Assembly (NCBI RefSeq): GCF_007565055.1
Contig: NC_044565.1
Span: 47,920,378 to 47,984,377, forward strand
Direction of reading: 5' to 3'
Source of the DNA: Rhinopithecus roxellana
Taxonomy: Eukaryota > Chordata > Mammalia > Primates > Cercopithecidae
Length of the DNA stretch: 64,000 nt
Part shown: positions 1-11,538 of the stretch, piece after piece
Layout of the letters: each line of letters starts with the position of its first letter
Numbering within the stretch: position 1 is the first letter of the stretch
Made by a program: the position numbers and the translations under genes
The notes under the pieces: generated by a model
What the model was told of the DNA's origin: nothing
Seen by the model: the letters and a program-made list of their open reading frames with translations, nothing else
Database searches by the model: none

Positions 1-204
1 TGGGATGCTGTTGTTGAATGACTAAGAGACCTGAATGAAGGGGGAACTGAGTTTTATATCTGTCTTGAGAAAAGCATCTTAACAGGAGGAAGAGCAAGTG
101 TGAAGGCTCTGGGGTGGAAATCCAGGAACAGCTGGAGGCCAGTGTGGTTGCACTTTGGGGATCAAAAGAGAATGGTGGGAAGTGATGTCAAAGAACTAGC
201 CACT

Positions 205-511
205 GGCCGGTTGTGCTGGCTCATGCCTCTAATCCCAGCGCTTTGGGAGGCTGAGGCAGGTGGATCACTTGAGGTCAGGAGTTCAAGACCAGCCTGGCCA
301 ACATGATGAAACCCCATCTCTACTAAAAATACAAAAATTAGCAGGCGTGGTGGTACACACCTGTAATCCCAGCTACTCAGGAGGCTGAGGAAGGAGAATT
401 GCTTGAACCCAGAAGGCAGAGTTTGCAGTAAGCCGAGATTGCGCCACTGCACTCCAGCCTGAGTGACAGAGTGAGACTCCATCTTAAAAAAAACAAAAAA
501 AACAAAAACAA
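205..511 (+). mobile_element. Alu (sense)
   Basis: A full-length dimeric Alu begins with a degenerate GGCCGG..GTGGCTCA-type head. Box B-like sequence and the mid A-rich linker are visible, and it ends in an A-rich tail (about 486-511). Confidence 0.93.
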
Positions 512-1392
512 CTAGCCCCCCTGGGTAGTTCACTTTGAGCCTTACGGGCCCCAAATCCATAGAAAGGATTTTGGGTTACAGTTAGACATTTTCAGACACG
601 CTAAAGAGGACCAAGTTAACATCATTTAATAGTTGATACTGAGATACACATTTTTAAAAATAATGATGTTTACACATTTCAGAATAGAAAGAAAATGTCT
701 TCCTAAAGCCACATTTCAAATGTAAGAATTTTTCTAATATTAGTCTTTGACTATACAGTAGACTTTCTAATTGTTAAATGAGAGATATTTGTCTTTTATG
801 TCTCATCAAATGTAGCTCTGCCCATGAAAAATTTCTAAGTAAAGTTTTCGTTTTATAAAAGCCCCTTAATACCATTAGTTTCATTGCTTAAAAGTGCTGT
901 GTTGAAAAATAATACATAGATTTAAATCTGTGTATTTTAATGAAATTTTGATTTCTTTTTTGGTGATGTTTTCCATTTCTTTGGGTAACATTAGTTGGAA
1001 GTGTGTAGGGAACTATATTTTATTGGAAAGGATAGAATTTGAAGGCAAAAGACTTGGGTTTGAGTCCTGGGCATGTTACTTAGCCTCTTGAATCCCCAAT
1101 TCTCATGTATGCAAAAGTGTATGTTACCTGCTGAACACCATGCAAATAGTTGTTGCTATTAGGAAAGTCATGCAACAGAGAGACTAATACCAGGAAAGAA
1201 TTCGAGGTTTTAGCAGATAAATATTGGTAAGTATTTAGTTGAGTGGTTTCCTAATTAAAAATTGTGCTTTATCAAATATACTTTATTTCAAACTTGTTTT
1301 GTTGGATTGTTTTGGAAGATAAGATTAAAAAATTATCTTAGACATATTCGTTGTTCAGAATTTTCTTTTGATACTGCTTTATGTTTTAGCTA

Positions 1393-1492
1393 ATTATAGG
1401 CTAGATATATTCTTAGGATAGAATATTTAATTTTAGTCACTCATTATAAGCTAGATATATTCTTAGGATAGAATATTTATTTTTATTCACTC
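1393..1492. repeat. 50-bp tandem duplication (2 copies)
   Basis: Copies at 1393-1442 and 1443-1492 differ at only about three positions and share the core CTAGATATATTCTTAGGATA. The second copy abuts the poly-T of an antisense Alu. Confidence 0.95.
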
Positions 1493-1791
1493 TTTTTTTT
1501 TTTTTTTTTTTGAGATAGTCTCGCTCTGTCCACCAGGCTGGAGTGTGGTGGTGTGATCTTGGCTCACTGTAACCTCCACCTCCCAGGTTCAAGTGATTCT
1601 TCTGCCTCAGCCTCTCGAGTAGCTGGGACTGCAGGCACCTGCCACCATGCTTGGCTAATTTTTGTATTTTCAGTAGAGGCAGAATTTCACCATATTGGCC
1701 AGGCTGTTCTTGAACTCCTGACCTCAAATGATCCTCCCACCTCTGCCTCCGAAAGTGCTGGGATTATAGGTGTGAGCCTCCGTGCCTGGCC
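1493..1791 (-). mobile_element. Alu (antisense)
   Basis: A poly-T start is followed by GAGATAGTCTCGCTCTGT and the rest of the reverse-complement Alu, ending in the reverse of the Alu head (GCCTGGCC). Confidence 0.95.
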
Positions 1792-1814
1792 TATTCACTC
1801 ATACTTCTAAAATA

Positions 1815-2210
1815 GTTTTCCAGTTCTCTCTGTCTACCAGTTCCTTCATGACTTTGCATGCATGCGTGGTGCATTTGCTCTTCCTTTTGTTTGAATGTCC
1901 TCACTCTGCTTCCCTTCCCTGCCAGCCCATGCCTTCCCACCAGACTAACTTGGCTTCATCCTTCATAGCTTAGTTCTAGTGGTTAGTTATATTCTTTTTT
2001 GTGTGTGTGTCTTTTTCTTTTTAGTGGTTATATTCTTAAGGAAACCTTCCCTTAACTGCCGCTTCTGGATTTGGTGCTCATTTTCTCTTTTCACACAGCA
2101 CTGTGTGTGTATCTCCATCATAGCCATATCTCCATCAAATGCTCACATCTTACCTGCCAGGGAAAAGGAATCCAGCCATGAAAATATAAATTCTGTGTAT
2201 GAGCAGATTT
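1815..2210 (+). mobile_element. L2-like LINE remnant
   Basis: The pyrimidine-rich run with TTTGAATGTCCTC, CTTCCCTGCCAG and AAACCTTCCC follows the order of the L2 3' end, but it is interrupted and diverged. The family call rests on general resemblance only. Confidence 0.4.
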
Positions 2211-3145
2211 GCTGAGGGAGTGAGGGCCTGGTGATATAGGAAGAATTGGATTGGGGCTTACATATCTATATATCTGTATCTATCTATATATGTATATCTA
2301 TATATCTATTAGTAGGGAAAGGAATAACTCATATTGGAACTAAAACAAGTAGGTATGTTAGTCTACATACAAACAAAATTGATAATGATGAAGTAAAATT
2401 GACAGTGTTTGAAAATTTAACAACAGTATCAGCAGCTCAGAATTCCTACCAAGTCACAGTGAAACATGATGCAATGAAACAAGGCCTCCGTTCTAAAAGT
2501 TTGAGGATTGCGACTGTCTACCTGTACAGATGCCTAGTGGTAGAACAGCGAATTAGAGTCCTCAGAAAATCCCAGGATAGACAAGGTTGTTTTAAAATAC
2601 ATAAATAATAAATATTGGAAACATTACAACTCAGTTGGTAGGTTACTTACATAGATGACCCTTAGTATGTGAAAATGAAAGCGTGTGGGATTGCCCATTC
2701 ATCCATAATACAACGAGAATGGACTGGCATATTTGGATCTGTTTATAGTCCATCAGTAGGATCTCAGCAGATGGCACTTTAGAGGACTGGGGTCCATTGT
2801 GGGTAAATGGATGTTCTGCTCAATGATTGTGGTTGGTGTTGAACTGTGTGACACAGTTCTGAAAGATGTTTGTCTGCATGTATGTGGTCGAAGAAGTGTA
2901 TCTCACCAGTGGCAAATCAAACAACCAAAAATTGCTTTAGAATTGAAATTGTGTTTAAGCCCTAAAAGCTTTACTTAGTGCAGCTCTTCTAAAATGAAGC
3001 CATGGCAGTACTAGATTTGAATTTGTAGTATAAATTAAATGGTAAATTTTAGAAATTTAAAATATTTGGGAATATACCACCTGTTTTACTTAACATACTA
3101 TTACACATCTGTTAATTTTAAAATGTTTTTGTATTTTTTTAAAAG

Positions 3146-3308
3146 GGCGATTACTGAGAGCCAATCAGATTAGTTTCAATTGGGACAGGCTTGCTAGCTG
3201 GATCAACCTCACCGAGCAGTGGCCATACCGGACTTCATGGCTCATATTATATTTGGAAGAGACTGAAGGTATTCCAGATCAAATGACATTAAAAACCATC
3301 TACGAAAG
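3146..3308 (+). CDS. KIDINS220: KIDINS220 coding exon, end of KAP NTPase region
   Basis: The acceptor is TTTTTTTAAAAG and the donor AAAG|GTACCT. The exon is 163 nt: two bases complete a codon, 53 full codons follow, and two bases (AG) are left for an arginine shared with the next exon. By counting back from the C terminus it encodes about residues 951-1003. It begins RLLRANQISFNWDRL and includes WINLTEQWPYRTSW, the terminal part of the KAP P-loop NTPase region on the cytoplasmic side. The frame is open throughout and matches the family without gaps. The boundaries are certain to within the splice rule. Confidence 0.96.
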
Positions 3309-3544
3309 GTACCTTTTTTTACCTCTTTATATTTTACTGTATTTTAGATTGAGTTAAAAAAAAAACAAAAACGCATATAAAGCAGACAATACAAAATAAT
3401 ATGTATAAAATGTATACTTCTGGATTTAATCATTCTTATTAATTCCATTATAATTTTGGAGTTGTATTAGCACAGGTATATATCCCATCATGTAAAAATC
3501 TATGACTTTATTTGTACGTGCTTTTCCTTTTTCAGATATATAAA

Positions 3545-3856
3545 GTTTATTTAAAAATTTTTTAAATTTTTTAGAAACAGGATCTCTCTCTGTCACTCAG
3601 GTTGGAGCACAATGGCACAATCATAGCTCACTGTAGCCTCAAACTCCTGGACTCAAGTCATCCTCCCATCTCAGCCTCCCAAGTAGCTGGGACTGTAGGT
3701 GTGCATCAAGACGCCTGGCTCTTTCTTTTTATTTTTTGTAGAGGCAGGGACTTGCAGTGTTGCCCAGGCTGGTCTTAAACTCCTGAGCTCAAGCAGTTCT
3801 CCTGTCTTGGCCTCCCAAAGTGCTGGGATTACAGGCGTGAACCACTGTGCCCAGCC
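3545..3856 (-). mobile_element. Alu, old type (antisense)
   Basis: Reverse-complement Alu with diverged sequence (GAAACAGGATCTCTCTCTGT at the 3' side, ending GTGCCCAGCC). The divergence suggests an AluJ-age copy. Confidence 0.88.
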
Positions 3857-6800
3857 TTAGTGTATAGTTTATATATTAAAACTTCTAAGGTTTCAGATAA
3901 CTTTTATTTCCTTAGAGTATTGTCAGTACGTGGTTTTCTTATTTTTCTAGTTCCTATTTTTTATGTACACATTTAATGTTTTCTAAGTAAATAACTGGTT
4001 TTAGAATTATAGAGGTTGTTGTATTAGTCCACAGACTTGAGCTCTTCTGGGTTTTGCTGTTTAATTTATGTGAAATTAGTTGAGTGGTTTAAACCTGTGT
4101 GCTGTACCAAGTAGGTATTCCAGTAGATGCAGTGATATATAATTACCGTCTGCCTATTGAGAAGTGGTACTGCATTGCATCTGGTCTTTGAGGTTTTACA
4201 AATCATCTTATTGTGAGATGCATGCTTCGTTTTTCTCTTGGCTCTGTAGTACAATATTTTATTGTACATACAAGGTTTTATTTTGTGAATAAACGTTTGT
4301 ATTCTAGTACAGGTGCTATATAATTATGAATGCCTGCTAGTAACAGTAATTACTAAGCGATTAAAACTTAACTTTTAAAAAGATTTAAGTGCTTCATAAT
4401 AATTCATACCAACATAATTAGGTTTATTTTTTGCATGTTATATTGATACATAAAGCCCTATTTAATATAAACAGGTAATCCCTTGACACTGTCATCTGTC
4501 CTTGAGATTGTTGTTGTTATCATTTGTGTGAAATTAAAATATGTCATAAAAAAGAAGAAGCCTTCATTTAGGAACTGTGGAGTGATGGCTTAAGAAACAA
4601 TAGTGGAAGGAATTTGCAGCTGCTTCAGATTCTTAGGCCCTGTCTGAATTGGTATTGTTTAGGAGAAGTATATTACTCCAGGAATGTATTTCTAGATTTC
4701 AAGAAATTTGTAAACTTGGGCACAGGAGAACTAGTTGTCTCACATGGGTTCTTACTTAAGGAGGTTGGGTCACTTCGTGTTCCTGACCTCCTTCCTTCAC
4801 GTCAGGTACTCTGCTAGGTGCCTTAGGTATTCTTGAAGCTTTGGAAAGTGTGGAGGTGTTAGACGGGGATAGAATGAGGGATGTGAACTTTGCTTTGCCA
4901 TTAAACCAACTCATTACTTTAAACTTCGGCATTTGGCAGGCTTGTCATCTGTGACTGCGCTGGATTTGGGGTGATTTTGAGATGCTCTTCTTCTCTTTTT
5001 GGTGAAATAAGTATATTTAAGTCTTAAATGCCGGCAACTACTTACAAAGAATATTTTGTAGCTAGTCTAAGGAAGAGAAAAAGTATAGTAAGCAGTCTTT
5101 GATAATTTGTAGGAATTGACTTAAAATCATTACATATAATAAGGATTTGGAATGAAAACCCATAGGAAGACACTTTGATCAATATATTGAAAAGCCAGAT
5201 ATTAAAGTATGTGAGAATAATCTGGATGATTATGTTTCTAGTTAACTGTAGTTGAGTTCTTTGATGCTATTGCTTGTCATTTGAAAGAGAAAATTTTATT
5301 TACAGTCGACAAAAAGCAGCAGTATGTAATTGATATTCATTTATTGTATTAAAGAAATCTGATTTGGTAAAAACAATCAGAAAATAGTATTTTTAATGCT
5401 AGTAGTGAAATTTATTTTTTTAATCCATAAAAAGCCTCATTTATTTTTATAGCAATTTGATGACACATCTGCTGGCTTTATTCAGGTGAAAAAGAAAATG
5501 TTGGTTCTTGGTGTTTGGTGAAATTGTGTTGTTAAATTATTTTTTAAATTGTTCAACTTTTAACAAATGACATTTGATACTAACACTGGAAAGCAATTTC
5601 AGCGAATTAAATAGACCCCTCTGTAAACCACAGTAACATTAAGATGACACACTGTTCATTCAAGATGGTTTTAATTGGTACAATTATTGTAATTTTCTTG
5701 CAATTATGTGTTGAGCTGAAAGCTTTTGTCTGGATCATTTGAGAGTTTTTTTTTTTTTTTTTTTATAGAACATACATTTAGTAAGAAAGGGAGTAAAATA
5801 AAAACTAAAAATTTTCTGTCTAGTTTTTATTGCAGCATTTTAGGCAACCATTGAAATATTTTAGTCTAAAACTTTATTTCTGGCATTGAAAGCAGAATGA
5901 TAGTGGTTTTTAAAAAAATGAATTTAAGTAGTTTTCATGAAGATAGTGTTTTAAATTTCTGTTTTGACACTGCTCAGTCAATCTTTTACCCAGGATGATA
6001 TGGTCAGAATAATTTTGCAATAAGGATAACAACATTCTTTATTTTGATACTTTATTTTGATGTTTAAAGAACAGTTGAATAAGTTCTAAGGGTGCTTCAG
6101 AATGGTAGCCATTTTCCATTTCATTGAAATAGCAGTTTGCTGTACAGACACTATGGACATCTAATTTATGACTTTAATAGACCTATCTGTTATTTTTAAA
6201 TTATTCAAGTAATGGTGTTTCTATACATTAGTTAGGGCATTCTCATAATAAAATGTCATATTTCATGATAACCCTCCTGATACTCACCCAAAACTTTCAT
6301 AAGCTTCATTTTATCACATCTAGTCATCTCATACCTCTTGTAGCTCTCACTAACCTGCTTGCTCTCTCCATCATTTTCTGGGTGATGATCAGCTCTCCTT
6401 CCCTCTCTTCCCCACCATCATTTGGCCTGGATTATGCACAGGCTTGTTTGTTTTGCCTGTGGACTTAAGTTATGAATGTGGATAGCATGAAAAATTTAAC
6501 ATTAGGTAGTTTAGAGGAAGTTGTTGCTTCATCTCGTTTGTAGTACAAAGTCCATCCTTTGTACTGATAATTTTTCTCTTTAGTTTTTAAGATGCTAGCA
6601 ATATTTATTCCAAAAACTGTTTAATGCATGCTATTTTGGTGTTTTTAATATATAGCTTAGAATCTAAATGAAATTCTTTGTTTTTGATATATTACTTATC
6701 TGTAGGTAGTGGTGTTGTCATCATTCAAAATTTATTAAATTACTATCTTTTATATAATTATTGTTTCCATCTTTATTCTCAAAACACACTTGCTTTGACT

Positions 6801-7362
6801 GCAGAGGTTCAATATTTTATCCATATCTTTATCTTTTTAAAGAGAAAGCCTGATCTAGTTATTTGCAAAATTACAAGATAATTCCCCATATAGGAGAGGA
6901 AACTTAAGCAGGTTTTTACTGAAATAAAGATTGTGTCATCTATAATAGAAATCATATTTTATCTGGACAGAAATAAATGACATTTGTATATCTGCCAAGT
7001 TCAGTGTGAAGAGTGAGCCTGCAGACCTTGTATAAAGATGCCCATAATCAGATGTAATGTTGACCATTCAGTGTGCATTTCTGGATTGGCATTATTTTTC
7101 CCCAAGTCTTTGTGAAAATTGGACAATTCAGATTTCTAAAGATAAAGGTGAAGGGCATAATTTTTAAACTTATTTTGACGTATCTGTAAATCATGCCTAC
7201 TTTCGTTGTTTGGAGAAAACAGTGAAATGCATTAAAGTAGACGTGTTTGGCTTTTTCTTAGCTTACCTATTTGTGTATTTGGCTACTTATTTATTTTGTT
7301 GTTGTTACTAGACTTCTAGCAACATCCAAAGATGTGAGAGAAATTAAGGGGAGAAAGCTTAA

Positions 7363-7940
7363 AATTCACTCATTTATTCAGAAAACACTTATTGGACACC
7401 TATTATGGACCAGGCACAGTTCTAAGAGCTTGGGTGTATCCACGAACAAAACCAGCAAAGATCCCTGCGCCGAGGAGCTTGCAGTCTGTCAGAGAGTGAT
7501 GGGTAATAAACAACATATATAATACATAATTAGCATGTTAAAAGGCAGCAAGTGTGGTGGAAAGGATAAAAGGTAGAAGAGAGTTAAGGAGATGAAGGGT
7601 TGTATAGGTTCTGCGTTAAGTAAGGGGATCAGGATTGTCCTCATGGAGAAGGGAAGAGTTGAGGAAGGGTTGAAGGAGGCAAGAGAGTTTTCCAGGCAGG
7701 TATCTGACAAAGCATTTCTAGGCAGAGGGAACAGTTCTTGGCCAGAGAGCACCTGGAATCAATGTTGAAGGAACAGCAACAAGGGAGCTGATGTGGTGAG
7801 ATGGGGTGCAGTGAAGCGAGTGAGTAGGAGGTCAGGTCGGGTCACCAGTGGGGTTCATGGACCCCTTTTGGAGGACTGTGGTAAGGACCTTGGCTTTTAC
7901 CCTGAGTAAGATGGGGATTCATTGCAGGGTCTTGAAAAAT
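7363..7940 (-). mobile_element. L2 LINE 3' end (antisense)
   Basis: It starts CACTCATTTATTCAG..CACTTATTGGACACC and runs through AACAAAACCAGCAAAGATCC, the reverse-complement order of the L2 3' terminus. The diverged tail continues to about 7940. Confidence 0.7.
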
Positions 7941-8149
7941 TTGTAGCCATTACCCTGATGCTTCAGGGCCTATTTGCTGTGTCAGTGCAGCTTGGCCTGA
8001 GTTAGGGAATCCTGTTGATTTAAGGGAGCTTATTTTGAGACTGTCACAGTGGGAAGGGAATAGGAATGAACCTGGGTAGAAAAATTAAGGTAAATGAAAA
8101 GTTCAGAAAGTAATTGGCTATCCCACAGTAAAGATGAAATGATGAATAG

Positions 8150-8325
8150 AGTTGGGCATGGCGGAGTATGCCTGTAATCCCAGCTACTTGGGAGGCTGAG
8201 GTAGGAGCATCACTTGAGCCTGGGAGTTGGAGGCTGCAGCGTGCCATGACTGTGCCTATGAATAGCCACCACACTCCAGCGTGGGTGACATAGTGAAACC
8301 TTGTCTTTTAAAAATAATAAAAGAT
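8150..8325 (+). mobile_element. Alu-like monomer (sense)
   Basis: A single right-type arm (GCCTGTAATCCCAGCTACTT to CACTCCAGCGTGGGTGACA) with an A-rich tail. It is a monomeric or truncated copy about 170 bp long. Confidence 0.75.
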
Positions 8326-8854
8326 GGGTTATAGAAGTAGCACATTGTGGCATTTTCTATGTGAGCTAGGAAGTAAATAGCCTCACCTACAGTCCTGTTG
8401 CAGGGTATTGAAAGAAAACGTTATTCTAAACATCTGCAAGAATTTATAAGACTAATTTCCCTTTGTGTCTCCCCATCTCAATACTTTCTTGTTTCTTAGG
8501 ATCGTTTTATTCTTTATTTTTTAGTGATGGATTTATAGCCAACTTTTTGTATCATTTAAAAAATTGCCTTCCTTCCCTTTTCTTGCCAACTACATGGTCT
8601 GGCTCTCTGATATACAAACCCCTGGCTGAGAGTGAATGAAAGGTGATTTTTGTGGCATTGAAGACTGCTAGGTGTAGGACAGATATCATGGGCAGGAGAG
8701 CAACTAATGAGTTGCTTTTAGAGTAATACTGATTTTGACTTACAGATAGTGTGAAGTGCAAGTGATGGTCTGTGCATCTCAAATTGGGCTCTAAAGACAA
8801 AAAGACATAATTGGTCAAAGTCTGTATGCAGGCACCAGGTTTCTGCTGGAGTTC

Positions 8855-9200
8855 CCAGTGTCCTCAGCCTGGTTCTGGCTCCTTCTCCCTCTTACTGTTT
8901 ACTTTTCATGTGCTTCTCTCTCTGGCCCCTCCCACCTCCTTCTTCTGGTCTCATCTTAAATGTTACTACCTTAGGAAGCCTTTTGTTACCAAGCCCCCAT
9001 CCTTTGAGGCTTTATTAGGTTAGTCCTTTATGTACTAGTATGTTCTTTAATAGCACTGGCCATAGTTACCTTCTTATAAGTATTTGCATTGCTATTTCTT
9101 TAATATTTGTCTCCTGAATGAATACACTTCATGAACTGTAACTTTCTTAAACATTGCTGATTTGTTTTGCTTCTAGACAAGTGATCGGTATTTAGGCAGT
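8855..9200 (+). mobile_element. L2 LINE 3' end (sense)
   Basis: CTCATCTTAAATGTTACTACC, AGGAAGCCTTTTGTTACC and the following TTAGTCC..ATTTGTCTCC follow the order of the L2 3' region in sense orientation. Confidence 0.6.
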
Positions 9201-9597
9201 AGTGGGTATTTCTGAAAGAACAAAGAAATCTGATGATAACTTTTGGATTGAGGAAGGCATGGATTGGGGAGGTGGTAGATGAGAAGCCTCACTTTATCTT
9301 GAAAAGAATACTGTCCATCCAGATACTTCATTCTTTAGGCTTAAATATAGGCAAAATGTTTATTTTGTTATATACCAGTATATCCCTGGGCCGGACACAT
9401 AGGAACGTCTCAGTACACATTGACTGAAGGATGACTGTATATTTCACCTACCACTTGGTTTCTGCCTTATGTCAGGTGATGCTAAAATCACAGCAATGTT
9501 TTTGAAGGCATTCCCTGTAACTCTGAGTTCAGCTGCGTTTCTAAGGTTTCTTACATTCATAATCCATTTATGAATGCCATGGTCTGGTGGGGTTGTT

Positions 9598-10240
9598 TTG
9601 TGTTTTTTAAAATGTTTATTTCAATAGCTTTTGGAGTACAAGTGGTTTTTGTTGCATGGATGGATTATATAGTGGTGAATTCTGAGATTTTAGTGCACCC
9701 ATTACCCAAGCAGTGTGGATTGTACCTAGTGTGTAGTTTTTTGTCCCTAGCCTTCCTCCCATCCTGTCCCTTCTGAGTCTCTAAAGTCTATTATTTTACT
9801 CTGTGTGCCTTTGCTTACTCATAACTTGGCTCCCGCTTATAAGTAAGAACATGTGGTTGTTGGTTTTCCACTCTTGTGTTACTTCACTTAGAATAATGGT
9901 CTCAAGCTTCATCCGAGTTGCTGCAGAATATGTTATTTTGTTCCTTTTAATGGCTGAATAGTATTCCTTGGTGTATATAAACCACATTTTCTTCATCCAC
10001 TCCTTAGTCAGTGGGCATTTAGGTTGGTTCCACATCTTTGCAATTGTGAATTGTGCTGCTATAAACATGTATCTGCAAGTGTCTTTTTCATATAATGACT
10101 TTTTCCCCTTTGGGTAGATACCCAGTAGTGGGCTTGCTGGATCAAATGGTGGATCTACATTTAGCTCTTTGAGGAATCTCCATACTGTTTTCCATAGAGA
10201 TTGTACTAATTTACACTCTGGTGGAGTTGCTTTGGATTGG
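9598..10240 (-). mobile_element. L1 fragment, 3' end (antisense)
   Basis: Typical reverse-complement L1 3' text: AAGAACATGTGGTTGTTGG, GGCTGAATAGTATTCCTTGG, CAATTGTGAATTGTGCTGCT and TGGGTAGATACCCAGTAGTG. Similarity is high, so it is a primate-age L1. The 5' part is absent. Confidence 0.92.
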
Positions 10241-10424
10241 CTACTTCCGGACAGGTTCCTCTCACTTCAGATTCTTCTTACGGACTCAATTTCTTCTTAG
10301 AGACTTGTCAGAATTGTTTTTAAAGGATGACTCCAGTTCTGTTGTGCTAACCATTTTAATTGTGTTCATTTATTAAACAAATATTTATAGAATTTATTAT
10401 ATGTGGGGCACAGTCTGATAGAAG

Positions 10425-10510
10425 TAGTAGCTAATATATTATGTGAGCCCTCATTCTGTCCCATGCATTGGATTAAGCGCTTTACCTAGATTATCACATT
10501 TAATGCAGGC
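10425..10510 (+). mobile_element. MIR fragment
   Basis: CATGCATTGGATTAAGCGCTTTACC..TTATCACATTTAATGC matches the MIR core. A DNA-transposon remnant interrupts it, and MIR-like text (AGGCAGAGAGTAG..CACAGCTGTAAC) resumes at about 10720. Confidence 0.55.
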
Positions 10511-10713
10511 TGCATATCCCTAATCTGAAAATCTGAAATCTGAAATGCCCCCAAATCTGAAACTGAGTGCCAACGTGATGTTCAAAGGAAATGCTCACTG
10601 GAGCATTTGGGATTTTGGATTTTTGGATTAGGAATGTTCAGCTGGTACTGCCGACACTCCCACATCTGAAACACTTCTGGTCCCAAGCATTTCCGATAAG
10701 AAATTCTCAACCT
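10511..10713 (-). mobile_element. Tigger-like DNA transposon remnant
   Basis: The repeated module CTGAAATCTGAAATGCCCCC and the near-inverted ends (CATATCCCTAATCTGAAAATC against GATTTTTGGATTAGGAATGTT) are typical of a non-autonomous Tigger/MER-type element. A second end-like piece (10660-10713) shows internal deletion or rearrangement. The family name is uncertain. Confidence 0.6.
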
Positions 10714-11216
10714 GTGCTTCTAACCCTAAGAGGCAGAGAGTAGGAGTTACCTAAGACCTCACAGCTGTAACTGTCGCTTCCCCAAGTCTATTTCTGGGGG
10801 CCAGGAGCCTGTCCTCTGTAGCTGCCAGCTAGGCAGTGGGTCTGAGATACGAGAAATATAGAAGTAAGTATTTTAATTTCCAGATAGATTTTAACTTTTC
10901 ATTGATGTATCTGTGAGTATTTAGAATAACTTGTTACGTATCAATGGGAATGTTATAGCAGGTAGAAATTTTTCTGCAGTGTTGAATTTATCTTTTCTAT
11001 TAAAAAATGTGAACAACTTATCAACATATACAATCTCAGATAAATGCTTTATTTAGTTCTAATTGTGTCTAGTAACTGTGCTAGGTTTTGGGTGGAAAGC
11101 TTTGAAAAATCACTTCTGATATTTAGCACTTAAACATCTGGTACATCTGTTTGTTTAAGCCTTTATACCATTTTTATGTCTACTATATGACTATAATTTT
11201 TTTAGATAACTTTTTC

Positions 11217-11538
11217 AATAGGTTTTCTTTTTTTTTTCTTGAGATGGAGTCTCGCTCTGTTGCCCAGGCTGGAGTGCAGTGGCGCAATCTCGGCTCACTG
11301 CAAGCTCCGCCTCTTGGGTTCAGGCCATTCTCCTGCCTCAGCCTCCTGAGTAGCTGGGACTATAGGCACCTGCCACCACTCCTGGCTAATTTTTTTTGTA
11401 TTTTTAGTAGAGACAGGGTTTCACCGTGTTAGCCAGGATGGTCTCAATCTTTTGATCTCGTGATCTACCCGCCTCGGCCTCCCAAAGTGCTGGGATTACA
11501 GGTGTGAGCCACCACGCCCGGCCAATAGGTTTTCTTTT
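11217..11538 (-). mobile_element. Alu (antisense) with target-site duplication
   Basis: The Alu body (11224-11523) is close to consensus and ends CCACCACGCCCGGCC. The 15-bp direct repeat AATAGGTTTTCTTTT flanks it at 11217-11231 and 11524-11538, marking a comparatively young insertion. Confidence 0.95.

Larger units (their letters stand above)
1..3145 (+). other. KIDINS220: KIDINS220 intron (3' part)
   Basis: No coding segment is recognised before the acceptor at 3144-3145. The intron contains a sense Alu (205-511), a 50-bp tandem duplication (1393-1492) directly beside an antisense Alu (1493-1791), an L2-like stretch (about 1815-2210) and an imperfect TATC/TA-rich microsatellite near 2262-2312. 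The 120-codon open frame at 2246-2608 overlaps the microsatellite and resembles no family I know; I treat it as chance. Confidence 0.85.

Noticed and set aside
162..560. 132-codon minus-strand frame (and many similar frames over other Alus)
   Set aside because: Reverse-complement Alu translation (ETESHSVTQAGVQW-type text); a repeat artefact.
2246..2608. 120-codon frame in the first intron segment
   Set aside because: Begins in a TATC/TA microsatellite and matches no known protein; no acceptor and donor pair with a fitting phase was found.
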